64,000 bases of DNA from Bacteroidota bacterium (GTDB lineage: Bacteria; Bacteroidota; Bacteroidia; Flavobacteriales; Weeksellaceae), in contig JAEXBS010000047.1 in assembly GCA_023393915.1 (NCBI GenBank), positions 496,001-560,000 of the forward strand, given 5' to 3'. A program made the translations under genes and the position numbers. Of the stretch, positions 17,253 to 26,160 are shown in pieces (the first letter of the stretch is position 1; each line of letters opens with the position of its first letter). The notes beneath the pieces are model-generated. The model searched no databases and was not told the DNA's origin. It was given only the letters and a program-made list of their open reading frames with translations.

Positions 17253-18461
17253 TTATTTGCTCTCATTCAGAACCAATGTTTGCGAATCGCTGTCATATTT
17301 GTAATTAACTATGCCTCCACTAATAATCAAATTAATAACTTCATCAATTACAACCAAGGGAACCACAAACCATTCCCTTGGTGTGTAGCGATTGCCTGAT
17401 TTATCGTAAACATCCACATTTAGGCAACTTTGCCCAAAAAAACGATGAATTAAATTTTCGAATCTAAGAGTATTTAAATTATAACACCTGTAGGTTGCAA
17501 CTACTTCGACATCAGAATACAAATAAGTTGGTTCATTGATTGCGTTCTTTATCCGTTTATTAACATTAATTGCGGAGAATCCAATTTTATACAAATTTTC
17601 AATATTTCCAATTTCAGGATTTGCCGATTTTGACTTTAGAATGTATATCCAGCCACTCTGTACATCCTCCTCTGACACAAGACCTCCTTTTTCGAAAAGT
17701 TCACTTTCAATACCTTCATCTGTTTTAGTAACAATACTTCCATTTTTTAAGATTGCTTTTCCAAGAGATCTAAAAAGCATATTAGACTTTGTACCATTTT
17801 CGAATATAGTACTGGTCCTTCCCTCTAATCTTACACGGTTCCCTGATTTATTTTCTTTTAGAATTTCTTCAACATTTGACGCTTCTAAATAAGCTAATAC
17901 TCCATCAACAACATAAAAATTACCTTCGATCAAGTTTTTCTCCGCATCTTTGAAAGGCAAAAGTTTTCTTCTTCCCTCTTTTAGATCCCTATGAACCTGT
18001 TTGAACATTTCTTCATATTTAGAAAATTCTTCTTCAGAAATAGGCTCTCTTTGTGCAACAAAATCAGCACTAGCCCGTTCGCCATATTTTGGTGTATGGT
18101 TAAAAGTATGGATTGTATAATCTGAATCACTTTCTAACAATCCAAAATCATCATTATCTATAATTTCTGATAAAGTAGGTTTAGGTATTTCAACGAAGCC
18201 CAGTAGATCATACTTATCGAATGGTTTTAGAAGTATTTTATGTCTTTCATTAGCTCTGAAGGATTTTAGACGTGCCATTAATCCATACTCAGATAATGAC
18301 GATGTAGATGGTTCTCGCTCATTCTTTTCATAGAAAAGATTAATTTCTTGGAATGAGTCGATAAGTCTATCTTCATCCGATTTCAACTGAGAAACTTTTG
18401 GCTTAACATTTAATAATCCAAATTCATCATCATCAAAAATATCATCAAGAGTTTTTGCCAT
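17253..18461 (-). CDS. GIY-YIG nuclease family protein
   Basis: A 402-residue protein. The C-terminal domain (about 270-370) is of the T5orf172/MUG113 branch of GIY-YIG: WIYILKS at 271-277, LYKIGFS at 290-296, Arg303, and Glu335 in RFENLIHRFF. These correspond to the two motif strands, catalytic Arg and metal-binding Glu. The N-terminal part has two copies of an acidic motif, DDIFDDDEFGLL (about 6-17) and SEIIDNDDFGLL (about 98-109), which may dock partners. It lies 63 bases after the helicase gene. A DNA-cleaving role in a restriction-like complex is inferred. Confidence 0.82.
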   Translation of the reverse strand: MAKTLDDIFDDDEFGLLNVKPKVSQLKSDEDRLIDSFQEINLFYEKNEREPSTSSLSEYGLMARLKSFRANERHKILLKPFDKYDLLGFVEIPKPTLSEIIDNDDFGLLESDSDYTIHTFNHTPKYGERASADFVAQREPISEEEFSKYEEMFKQVHRDLKEGRRKLLPFKDAEKNLIEGNFYVVDGVLAYLEASNVEEILKENKSGNRVRLEGRTSTIFENGTKSNMLFRSLGKAILKNGSIVTKTDEGIESELFEKGGLVSEEDVQSGWIYILKSKSANPEIGNIENLYKIGFSAINVNKRIKNAINEPTYLYSDVEVVATYRCYNLNTLRFENLIHRFFGQSCLNVDVYDKSGNRYTPREWFVVPLVVIDEVINLIISGGIVNYKYDSDSQTLVLNESK

Positions 18462-18524
18462 TATTATATTACTTAATTTTTATAACCAATGTAGTACGAA
18501 TCTAACAACAGAGTTTTAATAAAA

Positions 18525-20405
18525 TTAATTGTCCATCTCTTTTTTTCTCTTTGCTTCACGAAGAAACAATAAGGCAGCAGCCATTCGCACTTCATTTTGA
18601 TCATATGATTGCAAGCTCGGTTCTTCACCTGTATTGCGGCGAAACTCTACTATTTTTGGCCATAGAATAACAGCTTCTTCTTCTGACATTTCAAACTTCG
18701 TTACATTTATCGTGTCTTGAATTGCCTTTAACATTTTAACCGTAACATTCTTTGAAAGAATTTCAAACGCTCGCTGGAATGGATTAATAGAATCAATTAA
18801 GTCGATATGGATATCCTCAATATTGATAAAACTATTTGCTAATCGAACAAACTTCTTTCCTCCTTCTTCAACAACTGATCCTGCTTTTATTACTGAATCA
18901 ACGACTACATGCTGACGTACTGCTTCAACATCTTCTTCAGATAAATCTGGATAGACTTCTCGTATAATTTTGGGAATAAGAACAGTATTAATAACCTCAG
19001 GTTCAATATTGCCTGGCATTGCCTTCAACATGTTATCGTTTTGAAGTATTTTTGCCTTTAAATCATTTAAATCTGATTCAATTATTTCCTTGGCACGCTG
19101 CGAAGTTGGGGTTTTAAAGCCCCTAATTTCAATCGTATCATCATCGTCATCATCACCACCTGAAAATTCATCTTTCGCCTTAAACTTATATGTGGGCGCA
19201 AGTACTTGCTCCATTAGTAGCGAAGCTGTAATAGCTTTTAGCATATTATTCACCGCTATTTTCACATCATCATCTTCAGCATCAGGAGAAGCAATCAAGT
19301 TCGTAAATTGTGCGTGTGACTTATTTGAAGAATCCCGCGTAGCCCGACCAATGATCTGTATGATTTCAGTGAGTGATCCACGGTACCCAATGGTTAAGGC
19401 ATGTTCACAATAAGGCCAATCAAAGCCTTCTTTTGCCATTCCTAACGCAATAATAATATCGATGTCATCAGGGCTTGAAACCCCCCGTAAATAGGCTACT
19501 ACCTGATCTCGACTTCTTGGATCATCATTTACCAAATCTGCAATTTTCAGTATACGACCGGACCTCTTACTTTTGACATACATAATCTTGGTCTCACTAT
19601 CTTGATATTCCATTTCTCCAATGCAATCAATAATGTGATTTACTTCTTCATACTTCTGTTTAGATGATTCTGCAGAATTAACGCTTGGAATATGAACAAT
19701 TGTTTTTTGATTTTCATCTAGTATCTCTTCCAGCGCAGAAATTCCACTTTTCTCATTAGGCATCCAATAACGACCCCTGTAAAAATGATATCCGATGCCT
19801 AAGGTTTTTAAATATTCATATCCATTTAATTGTTCATAATAGTTGTACGTTACTTTTGTAAATTTCGCTTCATCCTCTGGTAACAGTACAGGCACACTGT
19901 CACCACGGAAATATGAACCAGTCATCGCAATAATATGAGCACTAGAATACTTTAATAAACTTCTAATTACTTCACCTAGCCGGTTGTCTCCATCCGCAGA
20001 CACATGGTGAAATTCATCAATAGCAATAAGACAATCATTTAGATCTTTCGCTTCTATCCCTTCGAATGCAAATCTTAATGTGGCATGAGTACAAATAAGG
20101 ACTCTTTCTTCACTTTCGAGAAAACTTATGAAAGCCTTCACTTTACTTTTTTCAGTACCGGGTGTACATAAATTAAAACGGTCATTTAGTTCCCAGTTAG
20201 CATAAAACCCATACTTGATTAGTTCTGTAGGCCGGAATGAATTCCCAATAGAACTTTCAGGAACCGCTACAATAACTTTTTTAATTCCCTGGTTAATTAG
20301 CTTATCTAAAGCAATAAACATCAAGGCTCTAGACTTTCCAGATGCTGGTGGTGCTTTTAAAAGTATGTATTGTGCAGATCGTGCTTGATAAGCTTTTGCT
20401 TGCAT
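18525..20405 (-). CDS. SF2 DEAD/DEAH-box helicase, main part of a frameshifted gene
   Basis: A 626-residue reading frame with a full helicase core: Walker A APPASGKS (18-25), motif II DEFH (130-133), motif III MTGS (161-164), and motif VI GRATRD (353-358). A run of aspartates near residue 418 and a helical C-terminus follow. It begins only 17 residues before Walker A, too short for this family. The overlapping upstream frame ends in GMRE exactly where this frame reads MQAKAY, so one lost A probably split an 806-residue protein. Reinitiation at the ATG (20405) could still yield this part. It is likely a DNA translocase of the cargo system. Confidence 0.8.
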   Translation of the reverse strand: MQAKAYQARSAQYILLKAPPASGKSRALMFIALDKLINQGIKKVIVAVPESSIGNSFRPTELIKYGFYANWELNDRFNLCTPGTEKSKVKAFISFLESEERVLICTHATLRFAFEGIEAKDLNDCLIAIDEFHHVSADGDNRLGEVIRSLLKYSSAHIIAMTGSYFRGDSVPVLLPEDEAKFTKVTYNYYEQLNGYEYLKTLGIGYHFYRGRYWMPNEKSGISALEEILDENQKTIVHIPSVNSAESSKQKYEEVNHIIDCIGEMEYQDSETKIMYVKSKRSGRILKIADLVNDDPRSRDQVVAYLRGVSSPDDIDIIIALGMAKEGFDWPYCEHALTIGYRGSLTEIIQIIGRATRDSSNKSHAQFTNLIASPDAEDDDVKIAVNNMLKAITASLLMEQVLAPTYKFKAKDEFSGGDDDDDDTIEIRGFKTPTSQRAKEIIESDLNDLKAKILQNDNMLKAMPGNIEPEVINTVLIPKIIREVYPDLSEEDVEAVRQHVVVDSVIKAGSVVEEGGKKFVRLANSFINIEDIHIDLIDSINPFQRAFEILSKNVTVKMLKAIQDTINVTKFEMSEEEAVILWPKIVEFRRNTGEEPSLQSYDQNEVRMAAALLFLREAKRKKEMDN

Positions 20406-20944
20406 TCCCGCATCCCTAGTTCATCTGTTGACTTACTTTTACCTGTTCGGCCATATTCGACTTCCACCAGATTAATTGGCTTCAAGTTCTCCGGGTGTTT
20501 TACGTCGACCTTCTCATGACTCTTCATATCTTGCTGTTTTTGATCTTGTTTAAGTGTGTAATTTATCGAATCGTATACAATATGACCAAGAAGTAAATTA
20601 AACGTATTTGAATACAATTCATGACCTTTTGTATCAAGTTCAGCAGGAAATTTCTGTTTGTTGAGTACAATACCTTTCAATTCAATTAACATTCTAGGAC
20701 TATCAGGATTGTAGCCGCCCTGCAGTAGCAAGTGTGTAAAAGGCTTTACTGCTTTATATTTTCCTGTTGTATCTTTAGTGAAAAATCTACGAACATAGTA
20801 ATCGGTGTAATCTCGATATTCAACATTTTTGTGACCAAGCCTCATATCGTTTAAGTACTCATTTTGAATGGTCAAATAACAAATATTTTCCTTCTTCAGG
20901 TTTAATCGATCAATCTCATTTTGCAATTCTGGAGTATAATACAT
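20357..20944 (-). CDS. ASCH-like N-terminal part of the split helicase
   Basis: A 195-residue frame. Residues about 20-105 look ASCH-like (LTIQNEYLNDM, then GHKNVEYRDY, the conserved K..EYR pattern), a fold that binds RNA or modified nucleotides. Residues about 160-180 (VEYGRTGKSKSTDELGMRE) look like the lead-in of the helicase domain. After GMRE the frame continues for 15 unrelated residues to a stop, overlapping the helicase frame by 49 bases. This suggests a single-base deletion in the GAA/ATG region near 20405. It could instead be a separate small protein with translational coupling. Confidence 0.65.
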   Translation of the reverse strand: MYYTPELQNEIDRLNLKKENICYLTIQNEYLNDMRLGHKNVEYRDYTDYYVRRFFTKDTTGKYKAVKPFTHLLLQGGYNPDSPRMLIELKGIVLNKQKFPAELDTKGHELYSNTFNLLLGHIVYDSINYTLKQDQKQQDMKSHEKVDVKHPENLKPINLVEVEYGRTGKSKSTDELGMRECKQKLIKHDLHNTYF

Positions 20945-21039
20945 TGGTTATTTTTTTTTTGAAATCATATAACAACTGAAACAGAAATCAAAAGTTTCAC
21001 TCTAGGCTTAATTATATCACTAAAATACATTTTAGTTAG

Positions 21040-21078
21040 ATAACTATTACCTCTTAGTTATATAACCGTTACCTCTTA
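21040..21078 (-). repeat. Tandem repeat upstream of the helicase gene
   Basis: Two 17-base copies at 21040-21056 and 21062-21078 share ATAAC then TTACCTCTTA and differ at two positions; the period is 22 bases, two helical turns. They lie in the 208-base gap about 100 bases upstream of the ASCH-helicase start. An operator for a cargo regulator is a plausible reading. Confidence 0.5.
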
Positions 21079-21152
21079 CACAAGCAAACAATCTGATTAC
21101 AAACAACTTACAACAAACATACAATTACCGCTTATTTCACCAAAACTACCTT

Positions 21153-22607
21153 TTATCCTTTTCTGAATACATAAGGTGCGTTAATATCTCGCTGTTTATT
21201 CGTGATTTTTGTTAAAATACCTTGCTTCATAAAATGATTCAAATGACTCCTTAGAGTCTTCTCAGTTGCATTAATATTATCAACAAAATCTGCCATAGTT
21301 GCCTCGCCATTCCGAAACAGGAATTCGAGAATAGCTATTTGTTTATCATTATAATTAGTCCATTCTTTTTCAATAATTTCCATTACAGAGTCAGAAACTG
21401 TTTTTGAATGGCTACTTATTTTATTCCGCAAGGTAAGATATACATTTCCATTATGTTCCTTATAGATTGGTTCTGAAAGCATCGACTTCTCCATGGACTC
21501 ATAAATTCTCGAAACCCCTTCATTTAATTGACGCACATATCCAAGATCTTCTAAAGCTCTAGCTATCCTAGGATTTCTAGCAAAACGCTCGGTTTTGATA
21601 TTTTCGACAGTTACTTGCGCAGGAAGTGGTCCACTATTACTTATTTCGATCCGATCATCGAAATGCTTGATATAAACTGCATTACCTTGAATGTTATAAG
21701 ATCGGTGGCACAAGGCATTTACTAAACCTTCCAACCAAGCTTCTTCAGGATATTCTGGAACTTTACTGAATTTACCTGTTTCAATATTTAGAAAATAATA
21801 CTCTTTAAGTGAAGCTTTCAGAAAAGATTTCACTTCTTCAATCAAGCGTGGAATATTATTATCAAAACGCTCATCCTTAACTACATTATGCCTTTCTCCA
21901 GTTAAAGCTTCAGTTCCCTCATATCTTATATACCTTACTGATGCAGAAGGAATATACTTTTCGGGGTCCTTTGCAAAAAGTAAAATAGCTGCATTTTTAT
22001 AGAATGTTTCACCTTTAGTATTCTTTGATAAGTGTCTTGCCGATAAAAGTTTTAATACATCACCTTGAAAATTCATCTTCAATTTGTACTGATTAAGCAA
22101 ATCAACATCGAAATCTTCAAGATCAAAATCTGTAACAAGTAGCTCTTCGAACTTCCTAATACCTTTATCATATTCCAGTTTCTTTACTTGGTCCCTATTC
22201 AATTCGCGATTAGTATCAGACATTCGAAGGTAAATATTATCATTATCCTTTCTACTAAAAATGCGCTCAGTATCTTGCTCTACATGATAAAGAAAAATAA
22301 GATTTCCATCTATTTCAATTTCTTCTAGTTGAATATTACAAGAAGGTTGGATATAATCAAAAACCAAAGTGCGGAATTTATCTAAATGGGGTACTTGTTC
22401 TGCAAGGTTTTGAAGTGTCCCATTGTCTGTAATTCCAAATGCTAATACTCCTCCATCAGCATTAAGCATTCCTATTAATTCATCTGCAATTTTTGAAGGT
22501 CTAATATCCTTTTCGCCAACTCCCTTTCTTTCAAAATATAAATTTTCCTTTTTGTCTGTTAGATATTGTTTTGTAAGCAACGAATTTATTTGTGAGAAAG
22601 CTTTCAT
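21153..22607 (-). CDS. AlbA_2 / HATPase_c_4 regulator (RecG C-terminal-like)
   Basis: A 484-residue protein. The N-terminal AlbA_2 (Schlafen AlbA-like) domain spans about 15-140, with FERKG and NADGGVLAFGITDNG. An ATPase-like HATPase_c_4 domain at about 285-400 shows LVNALCHRSY and FDDRIEISNSGPLP. A winged-helix end follows at about 420-484. Such proteins are usually called transcriptional regulators or RecG-like, and they are frequent in defence islands. The start codon overlaps the end of the HEPN-like gene by 4 bases, indicating tight coupling. It may control expression of the cargo or act as a nucleic-acid sensor. Confidence 0.85.
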   Translation of the reverse strand: MKAFSQINSLLTKQYLTDKKENLYFERKGVGEKDIRPSKIADELIGMLNADGGVLAFGITDNGTLQNLAEQVPHLDKFRTLVFDYIQPSCNIQLEEIEIDGNLIFLYHVEQDTERIFSRKDNDNIYLRMSDTNRELNRDQVKKLEYDKGIRKFEELLVTDFDLEDFDVDLLNQYKLKMNFQGDVLKLLSARHLSKNTKGETFYKNAAILLFAKDPEKYIPSASVRYIRYEGTEALTGERHNVVKDERFDNNIPRLIEEVKSFLKASLKEYYFLNIETGKFSKVPEYPEEAWLEGLVNALCHRSYNIQGNAVYIKHFDDRIEISNSGPLPAQVTVENIKTERFARNPRIARALEDLGYVRQLNEGVSRIYESMEKSMLSEPIYKEHNGNVYLTLRNKISSHSKTVSDSVMEIIEKEWTNYNDKQIAILEFLFRNGEATMADFVDNINATEKTLRSHLNHFMKQGILTKITNKQRDINAPYVFRKG

Positions 22608-23317
22608 CCTTTATTAATTTGGTCAAATAATTTGAAATAATCAGGCTCTAAATTTTCTTGTATAAGACTTATTTGCTGTAATTTTTTAGAAACTAATGTG
22701 CTTTTATAAAATGTAAATACATCCCCTGTGATCTTACATAATGTTGCAAAATCCGCAGAGCTGTGTGGTATATTTTTTAAAAAAGGATACTGCCTTCCTT
22801 TATACTTAATGACACTATCTGCTTGCGTATGTAAACCATTATTATGATTTGTGTTTCTAATATTAAATAGGATAGACTGCGCTTTCCATAAAGCATCTTC
22901 TTGTGAAATATCAATTTCTTTAAAAAGCTCCTCACGTAATCTCCTTATACTATCTCCTGATTTTCCTATTTTTAGTTCAGCACATATTTTTCGAATATAG
23001 CGTTCCAGAACGATGCAAAGTGAATACACTAAGTTTAGCCTGCACATCGATAAATAATTTTCTATTACCGCAAAATGGTCTTTCGCAGATGGAGTAAAAA
23101 GAATTCCATCGAGTTTCTCTTTAATTATAATAGTACTCTGAAAATAATTTAGATTTAAATTATTGTAAATTAAAGCTCTATTTAATTGATTCGGAAAATA
23201 AAATCTAATATCATCGGGTTTGTATTCTGATTGAATCTTTCCGTTGAAGAGTACTATCTCATTACGAATTCTTTCAAATTCGTTTAGACCTGTTTCTATT
23301 TCAATAAAATTTATCAT
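22604..23317 (-). CDS. HEPN-like protein (tentative)
   Basis: A 237-residue, mostly helical protein with no membrane segment. The segment FNIRNTNHNNG (about 151-161) resembles the RN...HNxG signature of HEPN ribonucleases and their MAE_28990/RiboL-PSP relatives, although the Arg-His spacing is not the canonical R-x(4-6)-H. It follows the methyltransferase gene by 24 bases and overlaps the AlbA_2 gene by 4 bases. If it is HEPN, it could be an RNase effector or a partner protein. The family call is weak and could be wrong. Confidence 0.55.
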   Translation of the reverse strand: MINFIEIETGLNEFERIRNEIVLFNGKIQSEYKPDDIRFYFPNQLNRALIYNNLNLNYFQSTIIIKEKLDGILFTPSAKDHFAVIENYLSMCRLNLVYSLCIVLERYIRKICAELKIGKSGDSIRRLREELFKEIDISQEDALWKAQSILFNIRNTNHNNGLHTQADSVIKYKGRQYPFLKNIPHSSADFATLCKITGDVFTFYKSTLVSKKLQQISLIQENLEPDYFKLFDQINKG

Positions 23318-23341
23318 TTTAGACTTCTAGTAATTTTAATG

Positions 23342-25999
23342 TCACCTATTTGTCATCTGGTCGTACATCTTAAACAAAAATTCCAATCGCTCGGCATCGC
23401 TTTCAAAGGCTCGTAAACGATAGATGCGTTCTATGGCGAGATCTAGTTCTTTGTGGGCGTCTTTTAGACCTGTCGGCATTGTATCAGGATTGTAGAGCCA
23501 ACCCATCGTTTTTTCGGGGAATATGGAACGCTCGTCCAGAACGGCAAAAACATATTCCGAAATATTCTGCTTGTCTTTTTCGGAGATCTTTGGGAATGGG
23601 AAAGTGTTGTAGCAGAGTTTTGCAGAATAGCGATAGTCCGTTTTTAGCTTTCCCGCTACAGCATTTACCCAAACCATATGCATTTTGGAGTGGAGGACGC
23701 CAAAAAGCCAGGGCTGGGCATCGTAGATTATATTTGTTGCATTAGATACTACGGTATCTTTATCAGTAAAAATTAATGGGATATAAGGTCTTCTTTCAGA
23801 AGATACTGTTGGCAATACAATACCATCGGTTTCTTTGTAGGAAATTTGCCTAAATTTATAATCGAACCGTTTGTATTCACTTGTGGATTCAGCCTTACTT
23901 TTTGCGCGAAAATTGAAAAGCCTTTCCGTTCTGGCTCTAATTTCAGGGATTTGTTTTGCTTCGGCTTCATCATTATCATTTATCCACAGGCAAAACCTTG
24001 TTTTCCCATTTAGAAGGTCATCGGCGCTACCATATCTTTTAATAAATTTTTTAGCCTGCGGGAATTCTGCTATTAGATTGTCTTTTTCCGTTTCAGATAA
24101 AATTAAATTACCATCGTCTGCAGGTTTATTACCCATTACCAATGGCGGAAAATCTTTTGGAGGAAATGAACGAGGGTGAACAATCGTTGTATTGTTTTTA
24201 ATTAAATATGGGCCAATACTTTTTACATTCTCTACGATTTTGCCATCATAAAGCAGAATTTTATCTGTTTTAGCATAAGAAAGTCCAATAATTGCTACAG
24301 AAACACCTGCATTTCCTTTTGCACTATTATTCCATTTGAAAGATTGGTGGGCAAAATGTATAAAGACACCCATTTCAAAAATTCGTGACCATAAAATCGG
24401 AACTTGAACTCCTTGAGTAATAGAATTTGTTGTGACAAATGCACATTTGAAATTAGTTTCGTGAATATATCTTGCTCCGAGAAGAAACCAAGTTCCGATG
24501 TAATCTAATCTGTCCAAACTTACTGTTTCAAAAACATCCCGCATCTCTCTTCTTTGCTCGTCAGAATGCATATTGCTTCCCAGATAAGGCGGATTCCCTA
24601 TAATATAAATTTCATCATTAAAGGACCTTGGACATACGGTGTCCCAATCTCTTCGTGCCGCGTTATCACAAACAATCCGTCCTGATTCCTTTAATGGCAA
24701 AATAGGTTCCGACCTCCCATAATCCATTAATTCTTCTTCAAAAATTTTGTTCATTTGATGCTCAGAAAGCCAAAGGGATAACTGTGCCATTTCATGCGCA
24801 AAATCTTTAATTTCTATTCCATAAAACTGAGAAAGTCTAATTGATGTAAACTGTAGAGGAATTGTGTGGCCTTCAGGCACTAAATCAACAATTCTTTTGA
24901 TAATTCTAATTTCTAAAGCTCTGATCTCTTTATAAGTAATAATTAGAAAATTTCCGCTTCCACAAGCTGGATCAAAAAATTTCATCTTTGAAATCCTGTT
25001 GACTAACTTTTTCAATCCATTAGAATTATTGAATTGTTTTTCAAATTCTTCATTTAACTCATCCAAGAACAGTGGTTCTATCAACTTTTTAATGTTAGGA
25101 ACAGAAGTATAATGCATTCCTAAATCGGACCTTTCTTCCGGATCTGCGACAGCCTGAATCATAGAACCAAAAATATCTGGATTGATTTCATTCCATTGTA
25201 AATCCCCACATTTAATTAGGATATCTCGTGATAATTTTGAAAATCTTGGACAGATAATCTCTTCACGGAACAACCCACCGTTCACGTATGGAAATTCATT
25301 CACATAAGAAGGAAAATCACCATTTTGGGTGTTAAGCTTTGCAAAAAGATCCGAAAGGAAAATATGTACATCAGAGCCATCATTCTTGGTATGATTCGCA
25401 ATTGCATCAGAAAACATACTTTCCCTTGCAAAAATACCTGTGTCCTCAGAAAAAAAGCAAAATAGTAATCGGGAAAGGAATATGTTTAAATGGTGACTAT
25501 TACCCATATAAAGCTCCTTATTATCTTCTATTAGGATGTCGTATAACTTTGCGAGCTCATAAGATGCATCACGATCAGCTTTATTATCATTGGTGGATCT
25601 ATATATTTCAGCACCAGTTAAAGGCAAAAAGAAACTATAATTTTTAGATAAATCGCTCAAAGGAAACTCCTTATTATTCCCAGTTTTTAAGTCCTTTGCT
25701 ACTAGCGTTTCGTAGTCGGTCAGAATTATAAATCTTACGTTGTATTTTAGAATATCCTCAGATTTAGAATAATCTTCAATATCAGAAAGCATGGAACTTG
25801 GACTACCTTCCTTAAAAAAAAGTTTCCCTTTATAAATTAGCTCGCCTTCATTTTTAGACATATTAAAATCCCCTTTCCTTAAGCGGGAAACTGAAGTCTT
25901 TGATATTCCATAAGCCAACAGAAAATCGAAAATAAAATCGTCTTTCGTAAAATTTAAATAAACCTGCTCTAATCTTTGTTCAATTTCTTTTGAATTCAT
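23342..25999 (-). CDS. MmeI-like class I SAM-dependent DNA adenine methyltransferase
   Basis: An 885-residue protein with the MmeI (type IIL) architecture: an N-terminal domain (about 1-150), a helical spacer (about 150-300), the methyltransferase core with FDPACGSGNFL at 342-352 and GNPPY at 468-472, a target-recognition region (about 600-780) and a conserved C-terminus ending near RLEFLFKMYDQM. It should methylate adenine at a specific DNA site. In the N-terminal domain I do not find a convincing D-ExK nuclease motif, so it may only methylate, with cleavage done by the GIY-YIG or helicase partners. It heads a three-gene operon. Confidence 0.88.
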   Translation of the reverse strand: MNSKEIEQRLEQVYLNFTKDDFIFDFLLAYGISKTSVSRLRKGDFNMSKNEGELIYKGKLFFKEGSPSSMLSDIEDYSKSEDILKYNVRFIILTDYETLVAKDLKTGNNKEFPLSDLSKNYSFFLPLTGAEIYRSTNDNKADRDASYELAKLYDILIEDNKELYMGNSHHLNIFLSRLLFCFFSEDTGIFARESMFSDAIANHTKNDGSDVHIFLSDLFAKLNTQNGDFPSYVNEFPYVNGGLFREEIICPRFSKLSRDILIKCGDLQWNEINPDIFGSMIQAVADPEERSDLGMHYTSVPNIKKLIEPLFLDELNEEFEKQFNNSNGLKKLVNRISKMKFFDPACGSGNFLIITYKEIRALEIRIIKRIVDLVPEGHTIPLQFTSIRLSQFYGIEIKDFAHEMAQLSLWLSEHQMNKIFEEELMDYGRSEPILPLKESGRIVCDNAARRDWDTVCPRSFNDEIYIIGNPPYLGSNMHSDEQRREMRDVFETVSLDRLDYIGTWFLLGARYIHETNFKCAFVTTNSITQGVQVPILWSRIFEMGVFIHFAHQSFKWNNSAKGNAGVSVAIIGLSYAKTDKILLYDGKIVENVKSIGPYLIKNNTTIVHPRSFPPKDFPPLVMGNKPADDGNLILSETEKDNLIAEFPQAKKFIKRYGSADDLLNGKTRFCLWINDNDEAEAKQIPEIRARTERLFNFRAKSKAESTSEYKRFDYKFRQISYKETDGIVLPTVSSERRPYIPLIFTDKDTVVSNATNIIYDAQPWLFGVLHSKMHMVWVNAVAGKLKTDYRYSAKLCYNTFPFPKISEKDKQNISEYVFAVLDERSIFPEKTMGWLYNPDTMPTGLKDAHKELDLAIERIYRLRAFESDAERLEFLFKMYDQMTNR

Positions 26000-26160
26000 A
26001 AATAGATTCTCTGGTAGTAGTAGTTTTTTTCTTTAAGTAATTATTTGCATTTGACTTAAACACCAATATTCTCACGGAATAACCTATAATTTTCTTTTTG
26101 GAAGATTAAATCAAAATTAACTGCAAAATACTAAAAAAGCGAGACTTAAACTAGTGGCAG

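Noticed and set aside
23479..23745. 88-codon plus-strand ORF inside the methyltransferase gene
   Set aside because: Antisense to the conserved C-terminus of the methyltransferase; composition typical of a shadow frame.
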